The notes under the pieces: model-generated | Databases searched by the model: none | Told to the model about the DNA's origin: nothing | What the model saw: only the letters and a program-made list of their open reading frames with translations | DNA from: Brachypodium distachyon | Taxonomy: Eukaryota > Streptophyta > Magnoliopsida > Poales > Poaceae | NCBI RefSeq assembly: GCF_000005505.3 | Contig: NC_016132.3 | Span: forward strand, 39,880,914-39,944,913 | DNA length: 64,000 nt | Direction of reading: 5' to 3' | In this document: positions 10,322 through 21,782 of the stretch, in pieces | How positions within the stretch are numbered: position 1 is the first letter of the stretch | Layout: each line of letters begins with the position of its first letter | Translations under genes and position numbers: made by a program

Positions 10322-13300
10322 TCATACCACCACCCCGGTTGACTGCTTGTTGCCTGGGAGCTTGAAATGCACGTCTCCCTCGTGTCCCTCTTTGTTGGCT
10401 AAGAGTACCTCGTTGGCGACCTCTCCCTCGGGTACGTCCTGGTTGGCTAGAACCATCTCATGTACTTCCATGTTGGCTAACTCCTTGGCTAGGACCTTGT
10501 TGGTTAGAACCATCTCGTGTACTTCCATGTTGGCTAACTCCTTGGCTAGGACCTTGTTGGCTAGAACCATCTCGTGTACATCCGTGTTGGCTAACTCCTT
10601 GGCTAGGACCTTGTTGGCTACAACCATCTCGTGTACTTCCTTGTTGGCTGCCACCAAGTTGGCTTGGAGCTTGCTAGGCAGTACCTTGTTGGCTGCCACC
10701 ATGTTGGCTTGTGCTTGCCGCGTTCCTCTTTGATCGTTTTCTAGATTGCTGGCTGCTGCAACCTCTAGTGTTGTGTCCCTCCAAGTTGCAATCTCCACAC
10801 CTTGATCTTTCAGAAGGCTCCACGAATATATTGTTGCCCATTTCTCGGCGGCCGCCACCACCCCATCCATCCATGTCACCCCTAAGACGCTTGGTTTTCC
10901 GTCTACCTTGTGAAACCACCTTCAACTCTAGATCGGGCCACATCTGAATTCCATGATACTCAGGCCACTGCGATTGGTCAAAGTATGGGTGAAACCTACT
11001 TTCCCATGTCTTCTGCGTGGTCTCGATCAAGTACTCAGACTCCCTCACGGTCAGCGGATTGTTAACATTGACAATTCTAAGTCGTGCCGCCGCTCGCAAA
11101 TGTGAGCACGCGAGATGCAACAACGATGGTCTCATGCACGAGCACTCAGATTTCGTTAACGAGACCTCGAAACTCCTGCCTCCATGTTGCACACCATCGC
11201 TTGTGCTGCCTCCAAGCTCGTTTACTTGGTAAATCATTTGATCGTTGTCAAAGCATACAAGCTTTAAAGTGTGCGCCTTCCGTGACTAATATGTCAACCA
11301 ATGATCAACCTTAGGTGGGTATTCGAGAGGCCCGTTACGCTTCTTTCACGTACCTAGAATCTGCTTTGCGGTTTTGTCTGAATATTTCAGAAAGTACTCA
11401 TTCAGCTTATCGAAAGTGTATTGAGCAATTGTCGTAACGGGCAATGCACGGACCCCCTTCAGCACGTTATTGAAGCATTCCGCCATGTTACTTGTCATTT
11501 GACTGTACGGGCGGCCCCCTTCATCAAAAGCGCGTGCCCTCTTCGATCTATCACCGAGGTGCCTAATCAGGAATTCATGCCCCCCTGCGCTGAGGTCCCG
11601 TGAAGCGAGCAGTGCGTTTATCAAGTTTGAGAAACACCGATCGGAGTAAGCCTTGCAAGATTCTTGAAGAAGGTCCGTCAATTCCTTGTTCCTACATGCT
11701 CTAAAGAAGTTGGCACAAAAATGCTGCATGCACCATCAATGGTGCAATTGAGCATGGCCAGGAATGTCAACCTCCACTGCGTTCAAAATTCCTTGATGGC
11801 GATCGGATATGACACATACTTCCCTTTGCGGCGGTATAACTTTCGATCTAAGCAGACCATGAACCATGCCCAATTATCGTTTTTCTCTGCTGAAACCAAT
11901 GCAAAAGCTAAAGGCAACAACCGGCTGTTCGCATCACAACTTATTGTCACCAACATTGTGCCCTTGAATTGGCCGGTCAAGAAGGTGCCATCCACGGATA
12001 TCACCGGCCTGCAGTGCTGGAAAGCCTGTATGCACTGTTCAAAAGCCCAGAAAGCACGGCCAAAAATCCGCACGGTTGCACCTTTATAAGTCCTTGTTCG
12101 TTGGCCAAAAGGCTCGACCACATGAACCATGCCCGGGTTTGTAGGCTTCCTCCTAGTCACCATACAACATCTTGAATGCGGCTTGCTTCGCGTTCCATGC
12201 CTTCCCATACTTCACCCGGTAATGGAAAAGAGTATAGACAAGCTCCATGACCGACTTAATGGGCATTATTGGAAGTGACTTGATGGAATTAGAAAGCCTA
12301 TAAGCGATGAATTCTGAGGTCAGCTGTCTATGATCGTTCTTGACCGTAGGTTCATCTATGTTCTTGCCATCGCACAAGTGAGTAGCACAACAACTCACGA
12401 TGCACCATTCAGACCCTAGTTTACGTGGCCTTGCACGGACAATCCATGGACAATGATCTTCGGTACACTTAACCGTGTATCGAATCTTGTTGTTAGAGTG
12501 GACAACCTTGTACGGTCGATGGTGCTTGACAGAGAACTCCTTTATCCACATCTTAAATTCCAGCAATGTTCGGAACGTCAAACTAGCCTTAATGCCATAC
12601 CATCTTTGTGTCACATCCCGATGGGAACTTGGCATAGGTCCAAGCACGAACCCTTCGCCACTGTCAACCACGGCCTGATCCGCCAGGCTCACATCACGGA
12701 AAAATGGTATACTTGGATCCCGACCAGTTACAACCTTGAAAGCGTTAGTTTCTTTGGCTGTCAACCCATCCTCATCAACTTCTTCCTCCGGACCATCTTC
12801 ATCCGAATCCGATGCAAATACTCTGTTAAATGGGATTTTACGGTCCATATCCTCTTGCTCACAATTTGCCTCCAAATCACCTACATTATTGTCATGCATA
12901 TCATCGTCCTCCTCTAGCCACGGTTCAGGTTGTTCGTCTGTCATCAAGCTCGATGGTTGTGCCTCTTCATGTTGGGTCTCTTCAGGTTCAGGCCGACTCA
13001 TTGAAGTGTTGCCAACATCGGGCTCAACATTTGGCTCAGTTCGGATAGGACTTCTTGCGCAAGAAGGGGAAGCCGCACTACGGTTCAGGTGAATGTGAGA
13101 ATCTGGAACAGCCTTTCTTGTAACAAATATCTCTAGAGCTTTGTCTTGTGATTGGGCCACCGTCTCTTTGTATGCCTCCCAACGTTGCTCGGAAGATATG
13201 CGCATTGTCTTCCAACGGAGGTGCACTCCATACCCAACATTGTGTCTTCCCTCCAACTCTACCACGTCACTTGGGTCCATCAATTTCAACTCAAGCCTCA

Positions 13301-13430
13301 ATTCCTCCAATAGCTCGGCATAGGTTGGACTAAAATCGAACACCAAGTCTCACTCCTCCGTGTCCGCCTTTACATTGCCTCCCAAAAATGCCTCTTTGTC
13401 CACGTGATGAACATGAACAATTCTTGCCAT
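10322..13430 (-). pseudogene. MURA-like MULE transposase, broken
   Basis: Minus-strand transposase, apparent start ATG at 13430, directly after a TTCTAG acceptor. In order: a PB1-like N-terminal domain (to about 13080), an acidic linker, a MuDR-type DNA-binding domain (about 12570-12180, with KCTEDHCPWIVRA), the MULE DDE domain (about 12090-11790, ISVDGTFLTGQFKG), a downstream block MAECFNNVLKGVRALP (11480-11440), a SWIM zinc finger (CSC...HLACSH, about 11140-11090) and a zinc knuckle CGDCNLEGHNTRGC (10800-10757). It ends in a Ser/Gln/Gly-rich repeat tail. Lesions: TGA at codon 27, TAG in the GDWEE-type motif (12160s), a frameshift near 11800 that splits the DDE domain, and stops between 11346 and 11237. 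Such enzymes cut and join the MULE ends. This copy should be dead. Confidence 0.88.
10471..10641 (-). repeat. 57-bp in-frame repeat in the transposase tail
   Basis: Three consecutive 57-bp units start at 10471, 10528 and 10585, flanked by degenerate copies up to about 10700. On the minus strand, in the transposase frame, each unit adds 19 residues rich in Ser, Gln, Gly and Asp (words such as SQQGPSQGVSQHG). A second minus-strand frame is also open through the repeat, which makes a spurious longer frame. Confidence 0.85.
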
Positions 13431-13711
13431 CTAGAATATAATTACAATGGAAAACATCCATCAACGTCACTGAGATTGACTAATATCCAACAAGAAAAGT
13501 GCATGGCATTCAAATACTAGACACCCTAAATACCATTCCATAATTATCTGCCAAACATTTTTGGGCCAAGTACATATACTAGGATTTGCCCCAAATATAT
13601 CCAACAAGAAAGTGCTACATATCCAAATACTAGACACCCTAAATACCATTCCATAATTCGGACCAAACATTCTTGAGCAATTACATAAAGTAGGGTTTGC
13701 CCCAAATCCAA

Positions 13712-14190
13712 CTCGAAGCCTCAATGTACAGAAATTTCTAGGGCAAAATGCGGAGGAAACAGAGGGGATCGGAGGAGAATACCTGGGGGGAGCCGATCTG
13801 AACGGATTCCATGGAGATTGGGACGAATCGGCGGAGAGATTTGGAGGGGCACCGCCGCCGCCGTGTTCTAACGGACCTTCTGTGCGTGAACCCTTCTGTG
13901 CGCCGCTTTAGGGCAGGGGGGTATAGCGCCTGGTCACCAGGCGCTAAACTATCACTATAGCGCCCGCGGACGAGGCGCTATATTGGCTAGCCCTGGGTCC
14001 CCGACGTGGCCACGCTGGACAAGCACGCCACGCTGGCACTGGTGTAACGCCCTGTCACAGGGCTTTATAGTGCAGGGATAACGCCCGGTATGCGGGCGCT
14101 ACACCGAAAGGTCAGTTTTGTGAAATAGTTTCGGCAGGAGTCTATTTTTCAAATTTCTTTGTGTTTTGGATCAATTTTGTCGAAATTCAG
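13712..14190 (-). repeat. Right terminal inverted repeat of the MULE
   Basis: About 479 bp that mirror 4335-4844. Read inward on the minus strand it starts CTGAATTTCGACAAAATTG, and it ends at the CATTGAGGCTTCGAG match near 13712. It contains the same GCGCC/GGCGC palindromes as the left end. The MURA gene is transcribed inward from this end, as is usual for MuDR-type elements. Confidence 0.93.
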
Positions 14191-14297
14191 GCTCTTCGCG
14201 CTCTTCGGGTCGTGGGCGGCACTACGAGGAGGACCCCGACGACGGATTGGTTCTGGTCCTTCGATGCCTCTGACGCTGGTGCCAGCCTAGACAAGCA
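14191..14297. other. MULE target duplication copy and short flank
   Basis: Bases 14191-14199 are the right copy of the MULE target duplication GCTCTTCGC, followed by a partial second copy (GCTCTTCGG), so the target site itself was a short direct repeat. The next 98 bases are non-repetitive, GC-rich and unidentified. They end at an A at 14297, which precedes the TC start of a probable Helitron. Confidence 0.6.
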
Positions 14298-16335
14298 TCT
14301 ATTCTACCCTAATAATAAAAGGAGGAACGTTTCCTTCGTGGTCGTCCGTCTGTTTTGCAAATTAGTTTCGCTGATTCAACCCGCCCGCTGTCGTGCTTCC
14401 TTTGTCGTCAGTCTGTTTCACCTCCTCTCTCCTGCTTCGTCTTCCTCTCCAGCACGGAGAGCTTCAACTCTTGGACCCTCGACATCCCCTTGACGAGCAA
14501 CCGGACTCGCGGCAGGTCGGGCGAACTCAGCGGATGGCGAGCGGCGGACTCGCGGGCACGGGCGCGAGCAGGCAAGCGGCGTGCTGCCGCCGCGGCCACT
14601 CTCTCCGCCGGCGCACAGCACGGCCAGGGCTGCTCGAATTGAATCGACGGTGGACGCGCTCAAGGAGCTCTGCCGCCGGCGCAAGATTGGAGCGAGCCGT
14701 TCTGGATGGAGCCGCTGTCGCGGAAGCGCAAGGGCGCGCCCATCGAGTGCTCCGCCGCCGCCAGGTCCCTCCAAGATGCCCCCTCCCGCAACAGCTCCTG
14801 CCAGCAATGGAACCGCGGTGGCAGAGGGCGCCGGGTGAAGCGAAACGGGGCAGGAGGTGGAGGCCGGCTACGCCGCCTTCGCGCACAGACTGCAGCAGCT
14901 TACGGGAGGAGGTGCGGCAGCGGTCATGAACTCAACACCAGGTTCGCTTAATTTGGCATGGAATTTGTATATCCCGAAATAGTTCTATTTCGTTGAAGAA
15001 GAACCATGTGCTTTGACAAATCACTTGCATTTTTGTACTGCAGCTGATTATAGATGTATAATTTCTCAAGGCTGACGAGATGCATTTTTTGTTCCACATA
15101 TGCTGCATCTCTTGTGCCCACTCCTGATTCTGCACGGCCAATATGGTGTTAATTGTTTTACTTACCCTTCAATGTGCTAAAGATGTAAAACGTGATGGAA
15201 TTCAGCCCTCTTGTGGGTGAATCAAAGTGCAGATGCTAAGATGTATCCATAGCCACGTAATTGTTCAGGTTAGTGTTGTTTTACTTGAAATGTGCTCAGT
15301 GCTCTGTTGTGGGACTATATGCTGCTTACTGAAAGGTCAAATGTGAAACCTTGTTCTTTCTGTCGGTGATGATGTTGGAGCTTTCTCCTGCCTATTTTGC
15401 AGCAAGGAAATAACACAGACGAACAAAAATTATTGCAATTTTTTTCCTTTTCAGGAGCTATTTTACTTCTCACATACATTAACCAAGGTATTATCGTGTC
15501 TTCCTTTGGTTCATTATGCAGATGCTAAATGGTTATGAAAGAGTTCCAATTCCATGCTATGCTTGTATGTTGTGAACATCTAAGCAGTCATTAGAATGCA
15601 AGCTTAGTTTCTTAAGCCATGTGTCAGCACCATGTGTTCATTGACTATTTCATGTTTGTATTTGGAGTCGAGTTTTTGTTTGGGTAGTATCAGGCCTCTC
15701 TATATTACTATCAGTGGCTGCAGTGCAGACTGCAGTACGTGTGCTACTTCCAATGTTGTAATTTTGAGTGGAGTTCACATATTTCCTAGCTTTTCCCCTT
15801 CTCTGCCACTCCACCTGCAGGTTGAGTGTGTACAATTGAGTGGTGTTCTTTTTGTGTATATCGGCAATATGATTGTGTGCATAATTAATATTCATTATTT
15901 AGGAAACAATGAAACAACTATTTTATTGAGTCGATTCAGTTACTTTATGTGCTTATGTTTCGTGACTATGCATAAATTATCACGGAAGAAGGGGTGCGCG
16001 GGAGGAGCTCCGGCGCGCTGGTGAAGCGCAGGCGCCTGGGATGTGCCGCGACGCGCAGCGCGAGGGGTGCTGTGGCGCGGGGCTTGCTTTCAGGCGGCGT
16101 GGCGTCTGAAATAGGACTGGGTCTGGTGACAACTCACTAAGCTGCCTCCTGAACCACCAATTTCGATCAACCCTCTGCGCGCCACCCCGTTCTTGCTCGT
16201 GGAGGTTTCACTTCGAGCAGTAGATATCGTCAAATTTGGATTGAATGTGAAATTATGTTGTTGTTTTTACTATAAACGTGAATTTTTGTGTGCATATGTT
16301 TAATAGGCCGTGGCAACACACGTGCATTGTACTAC
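14298..16335 (+). mobile_element. Probable non-autonomous Helitron with captured gene debris
   Basis: The left end is A|TCTATTCTACCCTAATAATA, which resembles the 5' ends of grass Helitrons. The right end has the typical 3' hairpin CCGTGGCAACACACGTG at 16308-16324, followed within about 10 bases by CATTGTACTAC. The last bases are CTAC, not the canonical CTRR, so the 3' end is either mutated or misplaced. Inside, 14440-14940 is strongly GC-rich, with several short frames including words such as VDALKELCRRRK and EPLSRKRKG. It looks like captured 5' exon sequence of an unidentified host gene. The rest is AT-rich and I see no RepHel protein. Length 2038 bp. Confidence 0.55.
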
Positions 16336-16846
16336 GATTACCTATGCGTAGCGACCCCAGGCGTTCGGCGTTTAGGTCTTGGTTCTACTGCAACTCTATG
16401 TGCACAAGAGGCTCTAGCCCCAACGGCATGCTTGACTCGACGGCCCGGTGGCAGTATGGAGGATATGGGTTGTTCAGTAAATACGGTTCTGTTATTCTCG
16501 TGGCTCCGTTTGTTCCTAAAAAATTTTTGCGTCGTTTTCCCCCTTGCGTAACCAGCTAGTTAGTATAAACACAGAACAAATTAAAATACACATGCTTCCA
16601 AGTAGCTGTGTATCAAGATACTATCTTGATAGAATATATATCAATTTTACACTCAGATGAACCAAACAGCTCAATTTTGTATTTTTTTTGTTTGGAATAA
16701 GCTCTGTTTATTATTTCTCAAATCTTAACAATACAAGGATCAAGGAGTCTGTTGAGTCGGAAAATTTCCTGTGAACAGTCAGAAACAAAAAGACCCACGC
16801 AATCGCGCTTAAAGGGCCATTTGGGCTGGCTGCAAGGGGAAGGCTT
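16336..16846. other. 3' flank of COX10
   Basis: This stretch separates the probable Helitron from the COX10 stop codon. The part nearest COX10 (about 16560-16846) is AT-rich and probably contains its 3' UTR and downstream sequence on the minus strand. The part at 16336-16560 is more GC-rich and open in two plus-strand frames, but I recognise no protein in it. Confidence 0.5.
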
Positions 16847-19800
16847 TCATAACTCATGAGCTTGTGGAGCGACGTATACAGGTACAGGTAAGAAGGGGAA
16901 GGGGGCTACAGAAGCATAGGCAACTGGAGGCCGTGATTGAGCACGATAATGTTTTCTGTCTTCCCGTTTTTGTCTAGCTCTTTCTTCATCCTGCAGCTCA
17001 GCACCATAGATTACCCCATCGATCTCACTAGCCTGGTGGATGTTATCCTTGTTTTGTTCGTTAGGTAGCCGATGCAATATAAGTCCAGCCATTAAAGGAG
17101 GAAGATACAAAAGGCTACCACGGAACATTCTTCTTGCACTTTTCGGAGTAGGATCCAGTACAAATGATAAGGCTCCAACTGTAAGGCCCATCGTTAGAAG
17201 TGATGCTTCAAAACTGAACCACTCAGACGTCAGACCCCCTACAAGTGTTAGTCCCACAATTAAGATATCAAGTTTACCTGAGTTTATTACCAGTAAAACA
17301 AAATGGAAACTAAAAGATCTATGTGATTACTACTTACAGTTGTATGCAAATAATCCCAAGGGCAGCATGTATAGACAATTTCTGAGTGATACCCATGCAG
17401 TTCTTTTACCAGTGGGATCAGCAAAAGAGAGCATCCGGTACCTGAATCAAGCCGCCAATCACATGTAAGAATAAAAGTCAGGTTGGTTTCACACCTGTAA
17501 CATTTGGATGCAACTTTTCCAGCAAGTCTGCTAATACCCAATTAAGATAAGTGAGTTACCCTCCAGCAAGGTAATCATCGCGGCATAAGTATGCAAGGGC
17601 CATGAAATGGGGTAACTGCCAATAGTACAATGCAGCAGGGAGAACCATAGAGTTGAGTGACACTTCAGATGCTGCAGCCGCCCACCTGTAGAAAGATAAA
17701 TAAGGACCACATGCCTTGTAAACATAGTGCATAGTTCCATTAATATTTAACAGATAAATAAAATAGGAGCACGGTAGTACATGTACATATGACCATAAGG
17801 GATAATGATGATATTCTAGTGCAGGTATTCAAGTTGACCAATGCTACAACTACTAAAGCATTTTACTAAATCAAAATGGACGGAACTATGGATAGAGGAT
17901 AACTCCTTCAACCTAGACCTAGACATGCCAGAAATGTGGTTTGGCAGTATCATACCCTAGAAGTGGAGGAATGGCACCAACGACTGCTCCCACCCATGTA
18001 TTGACAGGGTGTATTTGCTTCAATGGAGTGTAGACAAATGCATAGAGGATAAGATTCGATGCTGCAAGCCCAGCAGCTAAGCCATTAGCCTGAACATACC
18101 ATGCCAAATTTTTGCAATGTTTAGTTACAATGACAGCATTATACCGAATAGAGTGCAGAACACACTTTAAAAAAATTGAATGCAATTAAAGATAAACAGC
18201 ACAAAGCCGAACCTTGCAAGCCAACAAAGCTGTCCCTGCAGCTCCAACACTTGTAGCCCACATTGCAGCATGCATAGGACTAATGCGCCCAGATGGTAGG
18301 GGCCGTCGCATTGTCCTTTTCATTTTAGCATCATTTTTGATCTCAAACACCTGAAAAGAATGTTACATAAACTGCATGCAGCAAGTTCATTACCACTACA
18401 CATAAGCAACTATATTAAACAGGTGTATAATGATCCACAAATCCTATATACTAGCTAAATACCCATGGGTTGCTACGGATGACACATATTATATTGCTCA
18501 CTGGATTAAAAATAATGTTATATATATATATATATTAATGGCATTTGCTAGTAATTGTATCTCAGTTTTGATGGAAAACATCACCCCCTATCTTAATTAT
18601 TTAATAGATTTAATTAATTGCTTGCATTAGAAGGAGGTGATAAGTTTTTTTACAATAGGAGGCAGAGAGGAACGAACCACCACCACCACCAATTGACTCT
18701 TTTATAGGAGAATAAAGATAATGTAAGTATATCAGAGAAGCAGAATAAATTAAAAAACGACCATTTTATGAGATTGTGTGAGAATGCACAACCAAGGATT
18801 GCAAGCATATGAATACAATGAATATAGGTTTAGTAAATCATGCTAATGGCAAAAGCTATCCCCAAAACAAGCACATACCTGGTTGAGAGTATTGGCAGAT
18901 GCTGCAACCATCATGGTACCAGTGCATGTGTAACAAAGTCCAACAATATCTATTATGTTCCCACTCCCAAGCACATATCCAGCCCCCGATGTCGCAACAA
19001 CAAGTGCGCTAAATCCATAAAAAAGGGAACATATAATGAAAATAAAGAAACGCAACTAAAAGACAAATAATTAGTCAGTTCAAGGAGTTTCAGAATGTAA
19101 CATGCATACCACGACAACTTAAAAATCATAACCTCGTCTGAGTAAATTCCACGAGATATATATTAACCCACATGTCCCTCGTCGAGACATAAACTTGGCC
19201 AAAACCCACGAAACATTTACATTGTTAAAAGGGGTTGAAACTAACAGTTCCGTTGCTACAAAAAGAGAGTCATGATTTTGCTTAGGGAGAAACTCTGGCT
19301 GTGTCTGAGAAACTTTGGCTGTGTGTGTGCTTTGTTTAAATTCTGAGGTACTGTCTCAAGCTCTCAATGCAATTTATACATTATAAGCAAAAAAACTTAC
19401 AACAAATGTTAGCTAGTACAGAAAATTTATACATGCCTAGAAGTTGCATTAAAATTTCAACGTTCTAAATAGGGGTAGCAAACGGTCAATAATTATAGAA
19501 GATAAATACTACACGTGCGATATGAATTCTAAAGAAAAATATTGTTTCTTATATTATCAGATGAGAGGACTGATTGCTAGAAGTTGAGTCCTGTTACAAG
19601 TTGAAAGTTTAGATGGATGGGGAGAGCTAGGGAGTAAAGACAATATCCATATGACCAAAACAAACAAAAGAAGATTTTTAAGGATGGTTCATACTTTACC
19701 GCTATAAAGGTAATTTTAGCTTTCAAGGGAGGAACAGTAAATCACTAGTTGACCACTATGCATGTATTGTCAAGGTAGACCTACAAGGACATTAATGATT

Positions 19801-20966
19801 AGGTAGTGGCCATTATTTAGATTGGAAGATTGCTAGTTTGGTACATATTTCAGAAAATGAATCTCCATCGGACGCAGAAGTTTTAGCCAAACCCTGAGGA
19901 CATGGGTCCTAAAGCTAAAACAAACCAAATGGTGAAGCAAGAATAAGAAGAAGAAGAAAAAAAACCCGAGGGCATGTGTTTACCAGACTGTAAGTATAAA
20001 GGCGTCTATTGCATGACTCCCCTGTTAAGTGTTAACTGATAGAAAAGGTAAGCCTGCCACTCTTATACTGTTAAGGCAACTTGGACGCCCTTTTGCTTAT
20101 CAAGAAATTTGGGATTTCCGTCGTTGTGGTTATAACAAATAAACAAGTAGCTTTTCCAGTCTCTAATACACTTACAAGCTACAATCCCATCACTATATCA
20201 TAACCAAAAGGGTTACGTAGCTAGTTAGATTACATAAGCATCATATTTGCAGAAGAGCATCAGAATGTTAATTTTGCATAGCCAGCATCAGGGAGCCCAA
20301 GGGTCAATTTAGCATACTACTCCCTCCGTTTCATAATTCTTGTCTCAAATTTTCCCAAAAATGGATGTATCTATTCCTAAAAGGCGTCTAAATACATGTA
20401 ATATTTCGACAAGAATCATGGAACGGAGGGAGTAGTTTACATGGAAATGACAGTTGGCCATACAGACCTTACATGGCATAAAAGCTAAGGAGCATTGATG
20501 AGTTCGTGCTCAGTTGTAATAGATTAATTTTAGAAAATGTGCCAAGGTTCAACTTTTATTCCAACGAAAACACACTGTACAAATTCATTTCCTTGCAATT
20601 TAGCCATAAGAATCGAAGAATGTATCTTTAGTTATTTATAAGATCAATTGTAAGAACAGAAGTGATCTCTGAAGGGAAACGGGAGCAAATCACGCACCTC
20701 AGACGGGCTTTGGAGAGCTCCAAGTAGCAACCCCCGTAGTGCCGCAGCACCTCAGAGATGGATCTGTCTCCCGACGAGACAACGGACGCTGCGGCAGCCG
20801 CTTCAGCGACGGTGGGTGCAGGGGCTGTGGCAGAGGGCGCGGAGGAGGCAGCGCGCGCCGAAGCGATGGGACCGATAGCCGTGGAGGGATGGTGGATGGG
20901 ATCCGCGAGCAGGCGCGAGCGGAGAGCCCTCGCGGCAGAGGCGGCAGCGGAGCCGCCTCTCCACAT
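16847..20966 (-). CDS. COX10: Protoheme IX (heme O) farnesyltransferase COX10, mitochondrial
   Basis: Seven minus-strand exons with GT-AG borders: 20966-20698, 19008-18879, 18350-18213, 18089-17956, 17685-17560, 17441-17338 and 17238-16847. Together they give 1293 nt, an uninterrupted 430-residue protein, the usual COX10 length. COX10 attaches a farnesyl group to heme B to make heme O, the first step to heme A for cytochrome c oxidase, in the inner mitochondrial membrane. Residues 1-80 are rich in Arg, Ala and Ser, as in a transit peptide. A UbiA prenyltransferase core follows, with the prenyl-diphosphate motif NDAKMKR at 139-145, PLPSGRIS just after it, and the [20 protein letters not shown] loop in exon 4. 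The tail ends [16 protein letters not shown]. The exon 7 acceptor at 17239-17240 restores WGLTSEWF. An in-frame ATG at 21017 would add 17 residues; ATG 20966 (MWRGG) is preferred because plant COX10 proteins start MW. Confidence 0.96.
18451..18718 (-). mobile_element. 268-bp Helitron in COX10 intron 2
   Basis: On the minus strand it begins A|TCTTTATTCTCCTATAAAAG (at 18718) and ends with the hairpin CCGTAGCAACCCATGGG, then TATTTAGCTAG|T (CTAG at 18451-18454). Both the A|T insertion context and the CTAG end with a hairpin about 10 bases upstream fit a small non-autonomous Helitron. It contains a TA dinucleotide run (18519-18535) and no coding sequence. It is co-oriented with COX10 and does not touch the splice sites at 18351 or 18878. 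Confidence 0.8.
20320..20432. mobile_element. Stowaway-type MITE in COX10 intron 1
   Basis: A 113-bp element with terminal inverted repeats CTCCCTCCGTTTCATAATTC and, at the other end, GAATCATGGAACGGAGGGAG. It is flanked by the TA dinucleotide duplication (20318-20319 and 20433-20434). The termini are those of Tc1/Mariner-derived Stowaway MITEs of grasses. It lies in the 1.7 kb first intron, about 265 bp from the exon 1 donor. Confidence 0.93.
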
Positions 20967-21139
20967 GGCGGCGGAGGCGACGACGGCGCGGAAGGATCCG
21001 GTGGATGCTTTCGGCAAGGAGGTGGAGATGCGAGAACTCCAGTTTTTTTTTACAAATTCCTACGTCACATCTGTCTGTTTTCTAGTTCGGCCAATTTTAT
21101 TTTCGCTTCGTCCAATCGAACCGTGTTCGATGCTTATTG
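20967..21139 (-). promoter_or_regulatory. Proximal upstream region of COX10
   Basis: About 170 bases between the COX10 start codon and the hAT-like element must hold the 5' UTR and possibly the core promoter. On the minus strand it contains CCAATAAGCA (about 21131-21140) and GATTGGACG (about 21108-21116, a CCAAT box on the other strand). No convincing TATA box is visible. The transcription start cannot be fixed from sequence. Confidence 0.4.
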
Positions 21140-21147
21140 GCCTTGTC

Positions 21148-21693
21148 TATACGTGGCTATCGACCCGGCACCGGCCCTGCCCCAACTAAAAAGGCCTAGT
21201 CCGGACACGGCCCCCAACGCCGATAATAAAGGGGCCGGACCGGGCCGTCACGTTAAGGAAATCCCTAGGCCCAGGCATGGGTCCAGGCACGACTCGGGTC
21301 TGCCCGGCCCGGTAAAGCCTGACGGGCCTCGGGAAAGCCCCTCGGCACCGACCGGCCCGGACTCTTTTTTGTCCATCCAGCCAAAAATGGTTCAAATTGT
21401 CTGTTGTGCAATCACTTGCACTAGTGCTTGTATGGTCTGGTGGCTAGCATTTAGAGTGCCGTAGGGGAAGCTCTTTGGTTCGAGTCACCAAGGCCTGATT
21501 TTTGTTCCTCGTCAAGCAGTTGAGGTATATTTGGATTTTAGAAAAAATAAAATCGCTAAACGGGCCAGCCCGTCGGGCTCGGGCACGGCACAAGATGTTA
21601 TTCCGGCCTGCCTAGCCCGGTTAATTATGTGCCGGGCCAAGCCCACCAGGCTTTCGGGCTTTTCCGAAAAGCCCGGCCCGATAGCCACCTATA
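21148..21693. mobile_element. Non-autonomous hAT-like element upstream of COX10
   Basis: A 546-bp element flanked by a perfect 8-bp target duplication GCCTTGTC (21140-21147 and 21694-21701), the length typical of hAT transposons. The ends are imperfect inverted repeats: TATACGTGGCTATCGACCCG at the left and, read inward at the right, TATAGGTGGCTATCGGGCCG. The interior is rich in GGGCC/GGCCC words and has no transposase. A GGTTCGAGTC word at 21478-21487 resembles a polymerase III B box, but no full promoter is present. It lies about 180 bp upstream of the COX10 ATG. Confidence 0.88.
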
Positions 21694-21782
21694 GCCTTGT
21701 CCTTTTTTCCTTGGCCGTTTTCGTTTTCCCCACCCCTCGGCTTTTGTCTGTTTTTCTTCTGAAACTACTAATTGAGCACGTG

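Larger units (their letters stand above)
4335..14190. mobile_element. Mutator-like element carrying PMD and MURA genes
   Basis: A complete 9856-bp Mutator-like transposon. It is flanked by a perfect 9-bp target duplication, GCTCTTCGC, at 4326-4334 and 14191-14199; nine bases is the usual MULE length. Long terminal inverted repeats (4335-4844 and 13712-14190) begin CAGGATTTCGAC at the left and CTGAATTTCGAC, read inward, at the right. Inside, from left to right, are a plus-strand plant mobile domain gene (5593-8235), a 127-bp tandem array (8487-9430), a coiled-coil exon (9651-10089) and a MURA transposase (to 13430), the last two on the minus strand. The two genes converge on the array. Both carry stops and frameshifts, so the element is now non-autonomous. 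MULEs with PMD genes are known in plants; the assignment here rests on ends, duplication and domains together. Confidence 0.95.

Noticed and set aside
14393..14929. 178-codon frame in the probable Helitron
   Set aside because: Several frames overlap here on both strands and none matches a known domain. Captured gene debris is the simpler reading.
18511..18536. TA microsatellite in COX10 intron 2
   Set aside because: Only about nine dinucleotide units and part of the small Helitron. Not notable by itself.
21420..21490. tRNA-derived SINE, because of a GGTTCGAGTC B-box-like word
   Set aside because: No matching A box at the right distance, no tail and no separate target duplication. It lies inside the hAT-like element.
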